A DNA stretch of 38,408 bases from an uncultured Nitrospira sp. (GCA_902500825.1 CABVRX010000011.1:1-38408); one strand, 5' to 3'. Shown: positions 25,022 to 33,856, counted from the first letter of the stretch. The notes: generated by a model not told the origin, from the letters alone. Numbers and translations: made by a program.

Positions 25022-26389
25022 CTACGGTCTCTTCAGCATGATGGCATCAAAGTACGTTTCGGGTACCGGATGCGGAAGCCGAAGTTGTCCCGACCCGAAC
25101 GCCACATATTTCTCGCAGGTCAGCTGCTCCAGACCGATCGGCCCCTTCGCATGCAGCTTCCCCGCGCTCAGCCCCACATCGCTCCCCATCCCGAAACTAT
25201 CGCCTGAATGAAGCCTGGTAGACGCGTTCACCAGCACCGCCCCGGCATCGACTTCCCTAGTGAATCGCATGGCGGATTCGTAACGTGTGGTGGCAATTCC
25301 CGCAGTGAGACAGGGACCGTGCATTCTGATATGGGCCAGCGCCTCATCAAGGCTTTCGACCATTTTCACAGCCAAGGTTGGACCGGCAAACTGAGTCTGC
25401 CAATCGGCCTCAGTCGCCGGAATGATCGCGGTATGCCCCGTCATCGCCATTTGTCCCATGAGCGCAACCGTCTTCGGGCACGCATGCACTTCTATCTTGA
25501 ATTGGTCCAGCAGACGATTGATCAACGGAGGCAAGAACTGCCGTCCTACAATCTGCTGCACCAGCAAGGTATCCAGTGTGTTGGAGGCTCCCGCTTGCTG
25601 CACCTTGGAGTTGATCACCAAGTTTTGTGCGACTGAAATATCAGGATCTTCATCGATGTAGAAATGCGTGAGGCCCCCGTCATCGCTCAGAATCGGAACC
25701 TTGGCTTGTTCAGAAACCGTCTTTCGTAAACCGGCTCCACCCCGCACGATGATTGCGTCGAGATATTTCCCCGATCGAATCAGGTCGAGCGCAACTTCTT
25801 TCTCTTGGCGATCAACGAGTACCCAGGCGCCGGCGGGTATGCCGTTCGTCGTGGCCGCCTCACGAAATCGTGCATCCATCGCCTGATGCGTCAGTTTCCA
25901 TTCCGGAGCGCCGCGAAAGATACAGAGATTGCCGGATTTGAGGCAGAGCGCGATCGATTCCGCGGTGACGAGCGGACTCCGTTCGGAGATCACGCCGATC
26001 ACTCCGATCGGCACCCTCACCCGAGAGACTTGCAACCCATCCGGACGTTCCTGTCGCGACGTCATGGCGCCGACGGGGTCCGGCAGATCGGCGATGAAAT
26101 GCAGCCGCTCGACGATCTCCTTCATCTGATCAGCTGTCAGACGAACGCGAGCCACGGCGGCCTTCATCCGATCCTTCGTGTCCGCCTTCTCAAAGGACTT
26201 TCCCACGGCCTCGACATCTTTGGCGTTTTCCGCGAGAATGACGTCTTGGCCGGCAGCAACTCGATCCGCAACGGCATGCAGAGCTCTCGATTTCACGGGA
26301 CCGGGAAGCCGGCCAAGACTGATCGCGGTGCTCCGGCAGTCCTTCAGGAGCTTATCGATGTATAACTTGATGGGGACTTCAATCGCCAT
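25022..26389 (-). CDS. proA: ProA family (glutamate-5-semialdehyde dehydrogenase) with Ser at the catalytic Cys position
   Basis: 455 aa, aldehyde dehydrogenase superfamily, overall clearly ProA-like: VPIGVIGVI.ER.P.VTAES.ALCLKSGN, DAIIVRGGAGL, VPILSDDGG.THFYID, and GLSAGKLHAKGPIGLEQLT near the end. ProA reduces gamma-glutamyl phosphate in proline synthesis using an active-site Cys in a CNA.ETLL segment. Here the segment reads GASNTLDTLL; codon 269 (25583-25585) is TCC, Ser. The Arg-Pro-Asn of the usual ESRPNVT is also changed (ERSPLVT). It is longer than common ProA (about 420). It may be a divergent paralogue with altered or lost reductase activity; no proB is nearby. It could still be the only ProA, which the window cannot tell. 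Confidence 0.75.
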   Translation of the reverse strand: MAIEVPIKLYIDKLLKDCRSTAISLGRLPGPVKSRALHAVADRVAAGQDVILAENAKDVEAVGKSFEKADTKDRMKAAVARVRLTADQMKEIVERLHFIADLPDPVGAMTSRQERPDGLQVSRVRVPIGVIGVISERSPLVTAESIALCLKSGNLCIFRGAPEWKLTHQAMDARFREAATTNGIPAGAWVLVDRQEKEVALDLIRSGKYLDAIIVRGGAGLRKTVSEQAKVPILSDDGGLTHFYIDEDPDISVAQNLVINSKVQQAGASNTLDTLLVQQIVGRQFLPPLINRLLDQFKIEVHACPKTVALMGQMAMTGHTAIIPATEADWQTQFAGPTLAVKMVESLDEALAHIRMHGPCLTAGIATTRYESAMRFTREVDAGAVLVNASTRLHSGDSFGMGSDVGLSAGKLHAKGPIGLEQLTCEKYVAFGSGQLRLPHPVPETYFDAIMLKRP

Positions 26390-26584
26390 ACTGGGTCCAA
26401 GGATTCATTGCAATCACTCCATCTCCCTGAGACAATGTCACATTTAGGGCGTCGGACTATACCACGCGTTTTTTTCACGAGTAAATAAGCGGAAAGCCTC
26501 GCAGCCCAACCTGTTACAATTAGACCTTAGAACAGCAAGCGAGAGTGTGGCGTGTCGCGTTGGCGCAAGAGAGAAGGAGAAGCA

Positions 26585-27418
26585 ATGTGCTCATTAGTTC
26601 TGGTCAATAGACGCGGTGATCTCAGGCCGGGTCTCTGTGTATTCCTGGCAGCGTTACTGGGAGCTTGTGCCCAAGTCAAACCGGTCAACCCTCTGAATCC
26701 TCCGACGCAAGCCACGCCCGAACAATCGGCCGACCGAGAGCGGGAGAATCATCCTCCCAAGGTCGTACAAGCCAGGCCCAACGGCAGCAGTCCTCAACAA
26801 TGCCTGGTCAATTTCGACGATGAGACCGCGCTGGAACATATCTTTGGCCAGGCCAGATCAACGCTGGCATACAGGACGACCCGAATCGGATTCGGGCCCT
26901 TGCAGATGTGTGATCCGTCGAAACATAGCGACTGCTGGGCCTACCGCCAACGTTGTTCACGAAGCGATGTCAACTTCGACACCATCGGTCTCACCCATTT
27001 CCATTTGAACATGGAAACGGGGATCGAGTGCTACACCCTTCCGGATCCGGGGGATGGGCTCGGTCGAGGGTTCGGCAAACTGGTGGACTTTAAATGCACC
27101 GACGTCGATTGGACGAAGACTCCCCGCGTCCTGTCCTCCCACGATCAAAATCAGTGGATCAAAATCTGGGTCGGCAACGTCGACAATCATGCGCCCACAT
27201 ATTTTGATATGGAATCGATTTCGGTGCTGCCGGATACAGCGATTCAACTCTGGTTCCGGAAACGCGATGGAACTTGGTGGTTCTGGCCCGAGCTGAAGGC
27301 CGGCAGCACCTGGATCCTCCGCGACCAGGTCCGCGATGTGTCGGAGGTTCGGATCCGAGGTTCCAAGTCTGGACGAGCTAGTTCCTATATGATCGGGTCG
27401 GTGATCGTTCGCGACTAG
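26585..27418 (+). CDS. Predicted lipoprotein of unknown function
   Basis: 277 aa from an ATG at 26585 (GAAGGAG 5 nt upstream); the longer frame from 26552 would bury the signal peptide. Lipobox LLGAC with Cys28 after a somewhat long, Arg-containing N-region. A Pro/Gln/Glu-rich linker (residues about 30-75) leads to a compact domain with six or more cysteines (MCDPSKHSDCWAYRQRC, ECYTLP, FKCTDVD), suggesting disulfides, and a Trp-rich C-terminal part (DGTWWFWPELKAGSTW). No family recognised. Divergent from the ProA-like gene and convergent with the transporter gene. Confidence 0.75.
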   Translation: MCSLVLVNRRGDLRPGLCVFLAALLGACAQVKPVNPLNPPTQATPEQSADRERENHPPKVVQARPNGSSPQQCLVNFDDETALEHIFGQARSTLAYRTTRIGFGPLQMCDPSKHSDCWAYRQRCSRSDVNFDTIGLTHFHLNMETGIECYTLPDPGDGLGRGFGKLVDFKCTDVDWTKTPRVLSSHDQNQWIKIWVGNVDNHAPTYFDMESISVLPDTAIQLWFRKRDGTWWFWPELKAGSTWILRDQVRDVSEVRIRGSKSGRASSYMIGSVIVRD

Positions 27419-27449
27419 ACGGATGAAGTCCGAAGCAAGCGATACGCAC

Positions 27450-28769
27450 TCACACTGTACTGCGAGGACTCTCCGTTGTCGAAGGTGACGTAGATACCGA
27501 CCGGCGCTTTTCTTGTCGGGCCAGTATAGTGGCAAGCCAGGCCCATACCCCCATCAAGGGAACCAACGCCCAAGCCATGTGGATAGGAGTGGCACCGAGA
27601 GCCTTCACCGCCGTTACGAGCCAGGCGGTTGATGCGTCACCCCCACGAGAAATGGCCGTATCGATGAAGTTCTTGGCCTTATATTTTTCTTCACGACTGA
27701 CCACCGTGAACAGAACCTCCCGTGCTGGTTTAGACAGCGCGTATTCGCCCACCCTCCGCAACACGGAAAAGACCACATAGACCGCGAGGCTCGGCCACAA
27801 GGCGATCCCCAGAAATCCCACCAGACTGATCGCCGGCAAGAACAGGAGACCCGCCACGAGACCAAACCGGCTGACGAGTCTTCTGGTAATGAAGATTTGC
27901 GTGAGCCAGGTCAGGAGGTTGGTCGTAAAGTCCAGCGTGGAAAAGAGCCGCGTGCGGTCCTCCGGTTGGTCGAGATATTCCGAGACCAAGCGTGTCTGCT
28001 CAAAGTAGAGGAAGGTCGCGGTCATCGTCAGGATCGCCAGGTAGCCGCAGATCCCGAGCAAGTAAAGCGACGAGAAGGTCAGACGGACACCCGCGAGAAA
28101 GCTGCCGTGAAGTGGCTCACCCTGCTGCGGCTGATGGTGGAGAGTCTGTGTCCGTCCCCATCGCTCCAATCGATACACGCATCCGATGCAAGCGCCTAAG
28201 AACAGGCTGGACGCCACCATCAGCGCCGAAATCGGGAAGACGAACGTGAGCCCCGTAGTGATGAGCGGACCAAGCAACGCTCCGCTGCTTCCACCGGCCG
28301 CAATCACTCCGAACAGCCGAGCCCCCTGCTCCGGTGTGAATAGGTCGGCCATGAAACTCCAGAAGACAGACACAATGAACAGATTGAACACCGACAGCCA
28401 GACAAAAAATCCACGAGCCACCCACTCGGGATGCAGATGACTCGCCATCAACACATAAAAGCCCAACAGATTCGTGATGAAAAACGCATAGACGGTCAGC
28501 AGCAACCGATAGCGCGAACATCGCGCCGAGAGCCACCCAAATAGCGGCGTAGCAGCGAGCATGGTGAGGAATGTCGCGGTCATCATCCAGGGAAGATGTT
28601 TCAACCCGCCTTCGATGGCCATTTCGTCGCGCACGGGACGGAGAATGGAGTATCCGCACAGGAGACAGAAAAAATAGACAAAGGCCCAAGCCAATGGGAC
28701 CAGCTCCTCCCGCTTCGCGCCGAGGGACTCAGCCCATCGAATGAGAACTGTTTGACCCAGCTCACCCAT
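27450..28769 (-). CDS. MFS-type transporter, ATP/ADP translocase (nucleotide transporter)-like
   Basis: 439 aa from an ATG at 28769; a TTG at 28805 would add 12 residues and neither start has a clear ribosome binding site. About twelve hydrophobic helices. The first helix segment GYSILRPVRDEMAIEGG is typical of the COG3202/Npt-like group related to bacterial and plastid ATP/ADP translocases; free-living members have unknown substrates. A conserved-looking MADLFTPEQGARLFGVIAAGG loop and EYALSKPAREVLFTVVSREEKYKAKNFID near the end support that group. Inner-membrane location. It is divergent from the threonine aldolase gene. Confidence 0.8.
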   Translation of the reverse strand: MGELGQTVLIRWAESLGAKREELVPLAWAFVYFFCLLCGYSILRPVRDEMAIEGGLKHLPWMMTATFLTMLAATPLFGWLSARCSRYRLLLTVYAFFITNLLGFYVLMASHLHPEWVARGFFVWLSVFNLFIVSVFWSFMADLFTPEQGARLFGVIAAGGSSGALLGPLITTGLTFVFPISALMVASSLFLGACIGCVYRLERWGRTQTLHHQPQQGEPLHGSFLAGVRLTFSSLYLLGICGYLAILTMTATFLYFEQTRLVSEYLDQPEDRTRLFSTLDFTTNLLTWLTQIFITRRLVSRFGLVAGLLFLPAISLVGFLGIALWPSLAVYVVFSVLRRVGEYALSKPAREVLFTVVSREEKYKAKNFIDTAISRGGDASTAWLVTAVKALGATPIHMAWALVPLMGVWAWLATILARQEKRRSVSTSPSTTESPRSTV

Positions 28770-28860
28770 GCGTGCCCAGTGTAGCAGGTGTGCTTTCGCC
28801 TGCAAGTTCTAGATCTGTTAGAATGCGCAAACCATACGGAATTTTTAGGAGACAGCACAT

Positions 28861-29892
28861 ATGATCGATCTTCGCAGCGACACCGTGACCAAACCGACGG
28901 ACGACATGCGAAAAGCCATGGCGCGCGCCGAGGTCGGCGATGACGTCTATGGCGAAGACCCAACCGTCAATCGCCTCCAAGATATGGCGGCGGCCATACT
29001 CGGCAAGCGGCTCGCGCTCTTCGTCCCTTCCGGAACCATGGCCAATCAACTGGCGATTCGATCACACGCTCAACCGGGACAGGAAATTATCGTCGAGAGC
29101 AAGAGTCATGTCGTTCGCTATGAACAGGGAGCAGCCGGGGCGCTGGCCGGCGTGCAACTTCATTGGGTGACGGGTGAGCGGGGGATCATGACTGCTGAGC
29201 AGGTGGAAGCTGCCATCAGGCCAAACGATCCGCATAGCATCACGACGGCCTTGATCTGCATCGAGAATACGCACAATGCCGGAGGCGGTACGATTTATCC
29301 GCTTTCCACGATCGAAAAAATCCGAGCCCTCGCCGTGAGACATGGCATTCCCATGCACCTCGATGGGGCCAGGCTCTTCAATGCCGTGGCCGCCACTACG
29401 TTGCCCGCGGCGGTGTACGCCCAACACTTCGAAACCGTTTCCCTCTGCCTCTCGAAGGGGTTAGGGGCCCCCGTTGGATCGTTGCTGATCTCCAACGATC
29501 AGCGACTCATGGATCGCGCACGCCGCTTTCGCCGCATGTATGGCGGCGCGATGCGCCAAGCGGGCATCCTAGCCGCCGCCGGCATCTATGCGTTGGAACG
29601 GCATGTCGCTCGGCTCAAGACCGACCATGATCATGCGAAAAAACTGGCTCGCCTACTGCAGCAAATTCCCGCGATCCAGATCGCGCCGCAGCACGTAGAA
29701 ACGAATATCGTCATGTTCGATATCGTCGACGAGCGGCGCTCCTCGGCCCAGCTGATGGCCGCCCTCAAAGAACACGGCGTGCTTGTCAACGCTGTCGGAG
29801 GACAGAGCTATCGAGCCGTCACTCATCTGCAGATCACGGACAAGCAGATCGACGAAGCCGCTGCCGTCTTTGCCAACATCCTCACACGTTGA
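28861..29892 (+). CDS. ltaE: Low-specificity L-threonine aldolase
   Basis: 343 aa, ATG at 28861 with TAGGAGA about 9 nt upstream. PLP-dependent fold type I enzyme that cleaves threonine or allo-threonine to glycine and acetaldehyde. Signatures: [16 protein letters not shown] at the N-terminus, the [11 protein letters not shown] helix, [24 protein letters not shown], and the PLP-binding Lys199 in [14 protein letters not shown]. Length is normal. Stereo-preference cannot be read from the sequence. Confidence 0.95.
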   Translation: MIDLRSDTVTKPTDDMRKAMARAEVGDDVYGEDPTVNRLQDMAAAILGKRLALFVPSGTMANQLAIRSHAQPGQEIIVESKSHVVRYEQGAAGALAGVQLHWVTGERGIMTAEQVEAAIRPNDPHSITTALICIENTHNAGGGTIYPLSTIEKIRALAVRHGIPMHLDGARLFNAVAATTLPAAVYAQHFETVSLCLSKGLGAPVGSLLISNDQRLMDRARRFRRMYGGAMRQAGILAAAGIYALERHVARLKTDHDHAKKLARLLQQIPAIQIAPQHVETNIVMFDIVDERRSSAQLMAALKEHGVLVNAVGGQSYRAVTHLQITDKQIDEAAAVFANILTR

Positions 29893-29901
29893 TCCTTCAC
29901 A

Positions 29902-29930
29902 TTGACACCATATTCCTCTATCCATAGAAT
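29902..29930 (+). promoter_or_regulatory. Near-consensus sigma70 promoter
   Basis: TTGACA (29902-29907), 17-bp spacer, TAGAAT (29925-29930): perfect -35, optimal spacing and a 5/6 match at -10. The start is expected near 29937, leaving a leader of about 125 nt before the nucleotidyltransferase gene. A tiny frame (ATG at 29988, eight codons) lies in that leader. It begins 10 bp after the ltaE stop. Confidence 0.7.
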
Positions 29931-30062
29931 GCGTTAGTGGTACAGTTCCTGCTGCATTCCATGCAACACATGGGAGACCGGCGAGAATGACCGACAAGTC
30001 CTTTGCGGGTTGATTCATATGGTTTCCAAACATGATTCATCACGACCGTTAAGAGCAATTTT

Positions 30063-30845
30063 ATGAATAACACCACAACCAGCATTCCCACTCGTGAAGA
30101 ACTGAACGCCGAGCTGCTCGAGGTTCCTGAACCTCCGGATCAGCCGGAATCGCCGCCTCCCCCGGGATTTGAAGACAATCTGGAAGTTGCGTTACGGCAC
30201 ATCAAAGGCCGAAGGGGCGGCGACCTCGTGGGCGTCCTACTCGTCGGATCGGGAGCCCGGAAGGCCCTCACTCTTCACAGCGATATCGACCTGATCGCCC
30301 TCGTCAAGGGAGAGGCCGACGGTCACGAAATCCTCCGTGTCGATGAGCGCTTAATAGATATTCGCTACCATGGATATCGCTCCGTCGAAGAGGACCTCAC
30401 GTACTCGCTTCGGCTCCCCTCGCTGCTTCGAAAAGGCAGAATCCTCTACGATCACGACGGCATCTGTGCGAAACTGATCGAAACGGTCCACCATCGCTTT
30501 CGCCAAGGTCCGCCACCGCCTTCGATCAACGAACAGATTCGCCTGAAGGCGGAGTGTTATCACCTGTTAGGAAAAGCGCAGGATCTCGCGGACAAGCCGG
30601 GAACGGCTCACTACTTGTTAACGTTGTTTTACGAGGATTGCATTTCGGCATTCTTTCGTTTGAGAGGGTTTTGGTTGGTCGCCCCGGTAGACGTTCATCG
30701 ATTCATGTTTTCGCGCGAACCGGCGCTCGCCGATCTAGCCGGACAATTCCTGACGGCCACCTCCCTCACGGATCGACTCAACTTTGGCCAGCACTTTGCC
30801 GATCTCCTCTTTAAGGATGTCCCGAATCCTGCTCGTATCGACTGA
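30063..30845 (+). CDS. Nucleotidyltransferase (Pol-beta/MNT fold) with HEPN-like C-terminal region
   Basis: 260 aa from an ATG at 30063 (weak ribosome binding site). After a proline-rich N-terminus (residues 20-35), residues about 50-120 show the nucleotidyltransferase core GS-x(10)-DxD: Gly62-Ser63 and Asp74-Ile-Asp76 (VGSGARKALTLHSDIDLIAL), with a possible third carboxylate in RLIDIRYHG. The C-terminal half (about 150-255) is helical (AECYHLLGKAQDLADKPGTAHYLLTLFYEDC) and resembles the HEPN-type helical bundles that often accompany MNT domains, here fused in one chain. It may transfer a nucleotide to a protein, RNA or small molecule. Served by the strong promoter at 29902-29930. Confidence 0.75.
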   Translation: MNNTTTSIPTREELNAELLEVPEPPDQPESPPPPGFEDNLEVALRHIKGRRGGDLVGVLLVGSGARKALTLHSDIDLIALVKGEADGHEILRVDERLIDIRYHGYRSVEEDLTYSLRLPSLLRKGRILYDHDGICAKLIETVHHRFRQGPPPPSINEQIRLKAECYHLLGKAQDLADKPGTAHYLLTLFYEDCISAFFRLRGFWLVAPVDVHRFMFSREPALADLAGQFLTATSLTDRLNFGQHFADLLFKDVPNPARID

Positions 30846-30929
30846 CCGGGACTTTGACTGGCTGCCCTAATACAAGGAACGTGTTTCGCACAGAGCGTGA
30901 GTGAAGCCGCCGCACCAACCTGCAGATCG

Positions 30930-30963
30930 ATCGTCGGTCACCGCATCAGCGGTGACCGACGAT
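30930..30963 (+). promoter_or_regulatory. Perfect 15-bp inverted repeat just upstream of gnd
   Basis: ATCGTCGGTCACCGC (30930-30944) and its exact reverse complement GCGGTGACCGACGAT (30949-30963) flank an ATCA loop. The right arm ends 5 nt before the gnd ribosome binding site AAGGAG (30969-30974). No T-run follows, so it is unlikely to be a simple terminator. Candidates are an operator for a dimeric repressor or an mRNA hairpin affecting translation or stability. Confidence 0.75.
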
Positions 30964-30981
30964 AAACCAAGGAGCTTGCTT

Positions 30982-31875
30982 ATGGAACTGGGATTCATCG
31001 GACTCGGTAAGATGGGAATGAACATGGTGACACGCCTTCGGCCCGATCATCATCGGGTGGTGGTCTATGATCGATCCAACGAATTGATCAAACAGGCGGA
31101 GAGCCAGGGCTGTGTCGGTTCTTCGTCCCTCTCTGATCTCGTCGGGAAACTGAGTGTCCCGCGTGTCGTCTGGGTGATGGTTCCTTCCGGAGCTCCTACC
31201 GAAGAAACCATCCAGGCCGTGGCTGCTCTTTTACAGTCCGGCGACATTATCGTGGATGGAGGAAACACGAGATTTCACGACGATGTGCGGCGCGCTGCAG
31301 AACTGAAGAAAAAAGGTATTCACTATGTCGACGCGGGAACCAGTGGAGGAGTCTGGGGGCTGAAAGTCGGTTATTGTCTTATGGTCGGCGGAGAAGCGGC
31401 CGCCGTCAAACGGCTTGAACCGGCGTTCAAGACCCTGGCTCCTGAAAACGGCTGGGCCCACGTCGGCGCAGTCGGGGCCGGGCACTATGTAAAAATGGTG
31501 CATAACGGTATCGAGTACAGCATGATGCAAGGCTATGCCGAAGGATTTGAGTTGATGTCAAAAAGCGAATATAAGCTCGACCTCGCGCGCGTGGCAGACT
31601 TGTGGATGCACGGGAGCGTCGTCCGATCCTGGCTTTTGGAACTGGCCGCTGACGCGCTCAAAGACGATCAAAAGCTGGAGAAACTAAAAGGGTATGTTCA
31701 AGACTCCGGAGAAGGCCGTTGGATGATCGCCGATGCCATCGAGAAAGATGTCCCGGTTCCCACCCTCACTACGGCGCTCTTCACACGGTTTCGATCACGG
31801 CAAGAAGAATCGTTTGCCGAAAAGATGCTGGCGGCCCTGCGGAATGCCTTCGGTGGTCACGCCGTCCGGCGATAA
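30982..31875 (+). CDS. gnd: 6-phosphogluconate dehydrogenase, decarboxylating (short NAD-type)
   Basis: 297 aa from an ATG at 30982 with AAGGAG 7 nt upstream; the frame to 30901 runs through the inverted repeat and is not used. Oxidatively decarboxylates 6-phosphogluconate to ribulose 5-phosphate. Rossmann motif GFIGLGKMGMNM at the N-terminus, IIVDGGNTRFHDD, the substrate-binding GTSGGVWGL..GYCLMVGG, and HNGIEYSMMQGYAEGFEL. The length of about 300 aa marks the short, usually NAD-preferring class. Its stop overlaps the next ORF as TAATG. Confidence 0.93.
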   Translation: MELGFIGLGKMGMNMVTRLRPDHHRVVVYDRSNELIKQAESQGCVGSSSLSDLVGKLSVPRVVWVMVPSGAPTEETIQAVAALLQSGDIIVDGGNTRFHDDVRRAAELKKKGIHYVDAGTSGGVWGLKVGYCLMVGGEAAAVKRLEPAFKTLAPENGWAHVGAVGAGHYVKMVHNGIEYSMMQGYAEGFELMSKSEYKLDLARVADLWMHGSVVRSWLLELAADALKDDQKLEKLKGYVQDSGEGRWMIADAIEKDVPVPTLTTALFTRFRSRQEESFAEKMLAALRNAFGGHAVRR

Positions 31876-31955
31876 TGACTCTGCATCACAAATATTCGGC
31901 TGAAAGCGATTCAACGTTGGCAGACTTTCTCAACACGCTGCTCGGGAGATCGTAA
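31875..31955 (+). CDS. 26-aa ORF linked to gnd and zwf by TAATG overlaps
   Basis: The ATG at 31875 shares a base with the gnd stop (TAATG) and the ORF's own TAA at 31953-31955 shares a base with the zwf ATG (TAATG). The peptide begins MTLHHKYSAESDSTLADF and ends NTLLGRS. No membrane segment. Two exact stop/start overlaps in a row are unlikely by chance and suggest it is translated, either as a functional peptide or to carry ribosomes from gnd to zwf. It also provides GGGAG in its last codons as the zwf ribosome binding site. Confidence 0.6.
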   Translation: MTLHHKYSAESDSTLADFLNTLLGRS

Positions 31956-33502
31956 TGACCCAAACGAACAGTCAACGGATCGACATCAGTCCGGCCCAGG
32001 AACCGCTGCCGCCCGTCGAACCTTGTACACTGGTGATTTTCGGCGGTTCAGGAGACTTGGCCCGCAGACGCCTCATTCCCGCTCTCTATAATTTATTGCT
32101 CGACGGATTGCTGCCGTCAAACTACGTCGTGCTCGGCCTGGGTCGCACCCCCATGAGTGATGAAGAATTCCGGTCGACCGTTCGCGATGGTGTGATCAAA
32201 CATTCCCGGCAAGCTTTGATCGAAGAGACCTGGAGCGTCTTTTCTGAGCACCTGTTCTACTTGGCAGGAGGAAACGACGACGCTCAGACCTATCTGCGAC
32301 TGAAAGAACGGGCCGAGGAACTCGAACGTAAGTTCCAGCTGCCAGGAAATCGCATTTTCTACCTCAGCATCCCTCCCAGCTCCTTCACCGACGTCTGCGA
32401 AGGATTATCCCGTTCCGGGCTCGCAGGAACTCCTGGGAATCGATCACCTTACACGCGCATCATCGTGGAAAAACCGGTTGGGCGAGACCTGGCTTCCGCA
32501 CAGACCATCAATGAAGTCACGGGCCGCGTCTTCGATGAATCGCAGATTTTCCGGATCGATCACTACCTGGGCAAGGAGACGGTTCAGAATCTCATGGTCG
32601 TGCGCTTCGCCAACAGTATCTTCGAGCCGATCTGGAACTACAAATACGTCGACCACGTTCAAATCACCGTGAGCGAAGCCGAGGGTGTGGGGACCAGGGC
32701 AACATACTACGAAGAGGCCGGTGCGCTGCGGGACATGATCCAGAATCATTTACTGCAATTGCTCTGCTTGGTCGCCATGGAACCACCGTACTCACTCGAC
32801 CCCGACGTGGTACGAAATGCCAAGATGGAAGTACTTCGCTGTTTGCGGCCCATCACGGCCAAGGATGTGGAAAAGTTCACCGTGCGGGCCCAATACACGG
32901 AAGGGACGGCCCATGGCACACCGGTGCCGGGCTATCGCCGCGAAAAGGGCGTAAAGCCGAACTCCACCACTGAAACTTACGTGGCGATAAAATGTTTCGT
33001 GGAAAACTGGCGTTGGTCAGGGGTGCCGTTCTATTTGCGGACGGGTAAAGCGTTGCCGCTGCGGGCCAGCGAAGTCGCCGTTCAATTCAAAGACATTCCA
33101 CAGATCCTCTTCAATGCCAGCGGACAGACGCCTCAAGCTCCGAACGTCTTAGCGTTGAAAATTCAGCCTGAGGAAGGGCTCACGCTCCGAATCGTCTCCC
33201 GGGTACCGGGCACCCGTGCTCAGACTCATCCGGTTGAAATGGATTTTAAATACGGAGAAGCGTTCGGGCGACCATCCCCGGAAGCCTACGAACGCCTCCT
33301 GCTCGACGTGATGGCGGGAGACGCGTCCCGCTTCATGCGCCGCGATGCTGTGGAAGCGTCTTGGGCCTGGATCACTCAGATCCTCGAAGCCTGGGACAAA
33401 TCGGGACAACGGTGGCTGCCTGAATACCAAGCCGGGACATGGGGACCGGTTGAAGCGGATCGGTTGATCCAAAACGACGGCCGAGCCTGGCGAGTGCTGT
33501 AA
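31955..33502 (+). CDS. zwf: Glucose-6-phosphate 1-dehydrogenase
   Basis: 515 aa. First enzyme of the oxidative pentose phosphate pathway, oxidising glucose 6-phosphate to 6-phosphogluconolactone. Nucleotide-binding GGSGDLARRRLIPALYNL near residue 30, the catalytic RIDHYLGKE motif near residue 200, and the C-terminal domain with FYLRTGKALPLRASEV are all present. The start at 31955 is fixed by the TAATG overlap with the small ORF, with CGGGAG upstream. It is followed after 21 bp by a convergent thioredoxin gene. No 6-phosphogluconolactonase gene is found in the cluster. Confidence 0.97.
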   Translation: MTQTNSQRIDISPAQEPLPPVEPCTLVIFGGSGDLARRRLIPALYNLLLDGLLPSNYVVLGLGRTPMSDEEFRSTVRDGVIKHSRQALIEETWSVFSEHLFYLAGGNDDAQTYLRLKERAEELERKFQLPGNRIFYLSIPPSSFTDVCEGLSRSGLAGTPGNRSPYTRIIVEKPVGRDLASAQTINEVTGRVFDESQIFRIDHYLGKETVQNLMVVRFANSIFEPIWNYKYVDHVQITVSEAEGVGTRATYYEEAGALRDMIQNHLLQLLCLVAMEPPYSLDPDVVRNAKMEVLRCLRPITAKDVEKFTVRAQYTEGTAHGTPVPGYRREKGVKPNSTTETYVAIKCFVENWRWSGVPFYLRTGKALPLRASEVAVQFKDIPQILFNASGQTPQAPNVLALKIQPEEGLTLRIVSRVPGTRAQTHPVEMDFKYGEAFGRPSPEAYERLLLDVMAGDASRFMRRDAVEASWAWITQILEAWDKSGQRWLPEYQAGTWGPVEADRLIQNDGRAWRVL

Positions 33503-33523
33503 GAAAGTCTTAGCCGGGATCAG

Positions 33524-33856
33524 TTACTTGTCCAACGCAATCTGAATCTGTTTGTCAATCTCAGCTCGCGTTCCCAGCCCTCCGATAAATCTTACAAACT
33601 CGCCGTCGCGATACAACGCCAGTGCTGGAAGCGATGAGATTTCCAATTCGGCAGGAATTTGAAAATTTTCGTCCACGTTCATCGTAAGGATGAGAAGATT
33701 CGATCCCCTATCGGCTTGCAAGCATTTGAGCTCCGCTATGAGGGCACGGCAATGGCCGCAGCCTGGCTTCCAAAATTCCACCAACACAGGGACGGCGCTT
33801 GTCTCGACCACCCGATCAAACTCTCGATCAGTGACGGCCTGGAGCAGGTAACTCAT
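33524..33856 (-). CDS. Thioredoxin-family protein
   Basis: 110 aa. Thioredoxin fold with the redox motif Cys33-Gly-His-Cys36 (FWKPGCGHCRAL) and a cis-Pro loop (ISSLPALALYRDGE). The classical WCGPC is replaced by GCGHC, so redox potential and partners probably differ from the housekeeping thioredoxin. No signal peptide: cytoplasmic. The ATG overlaps the stop of the SGNH hydrolase gene (ATGA at 33853-33856), giving a two-gene leftward operon, convergent with zwf. Confidence 0.9.
   Translation of the reverse strand: MSYLLQAVTDREFDRVVETSAVPVLVEFWKPGCGHCRALIAELKCLQADRGSNLLILTMNVDENFQIPAELEISSLPALALYRDGEFVRFIGGLGTRAEIDKQIQIALDK

Noticed and set aside
31719-31874. Longer 78-aa frame containing the 26-aa ORF
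   Set aside because: The extra N-terminal part lies within gnd, is Arg/Cys/His-rich like a shadow frame and has no ribosome binding site; the TAATG start at 31875 explains the junction better.
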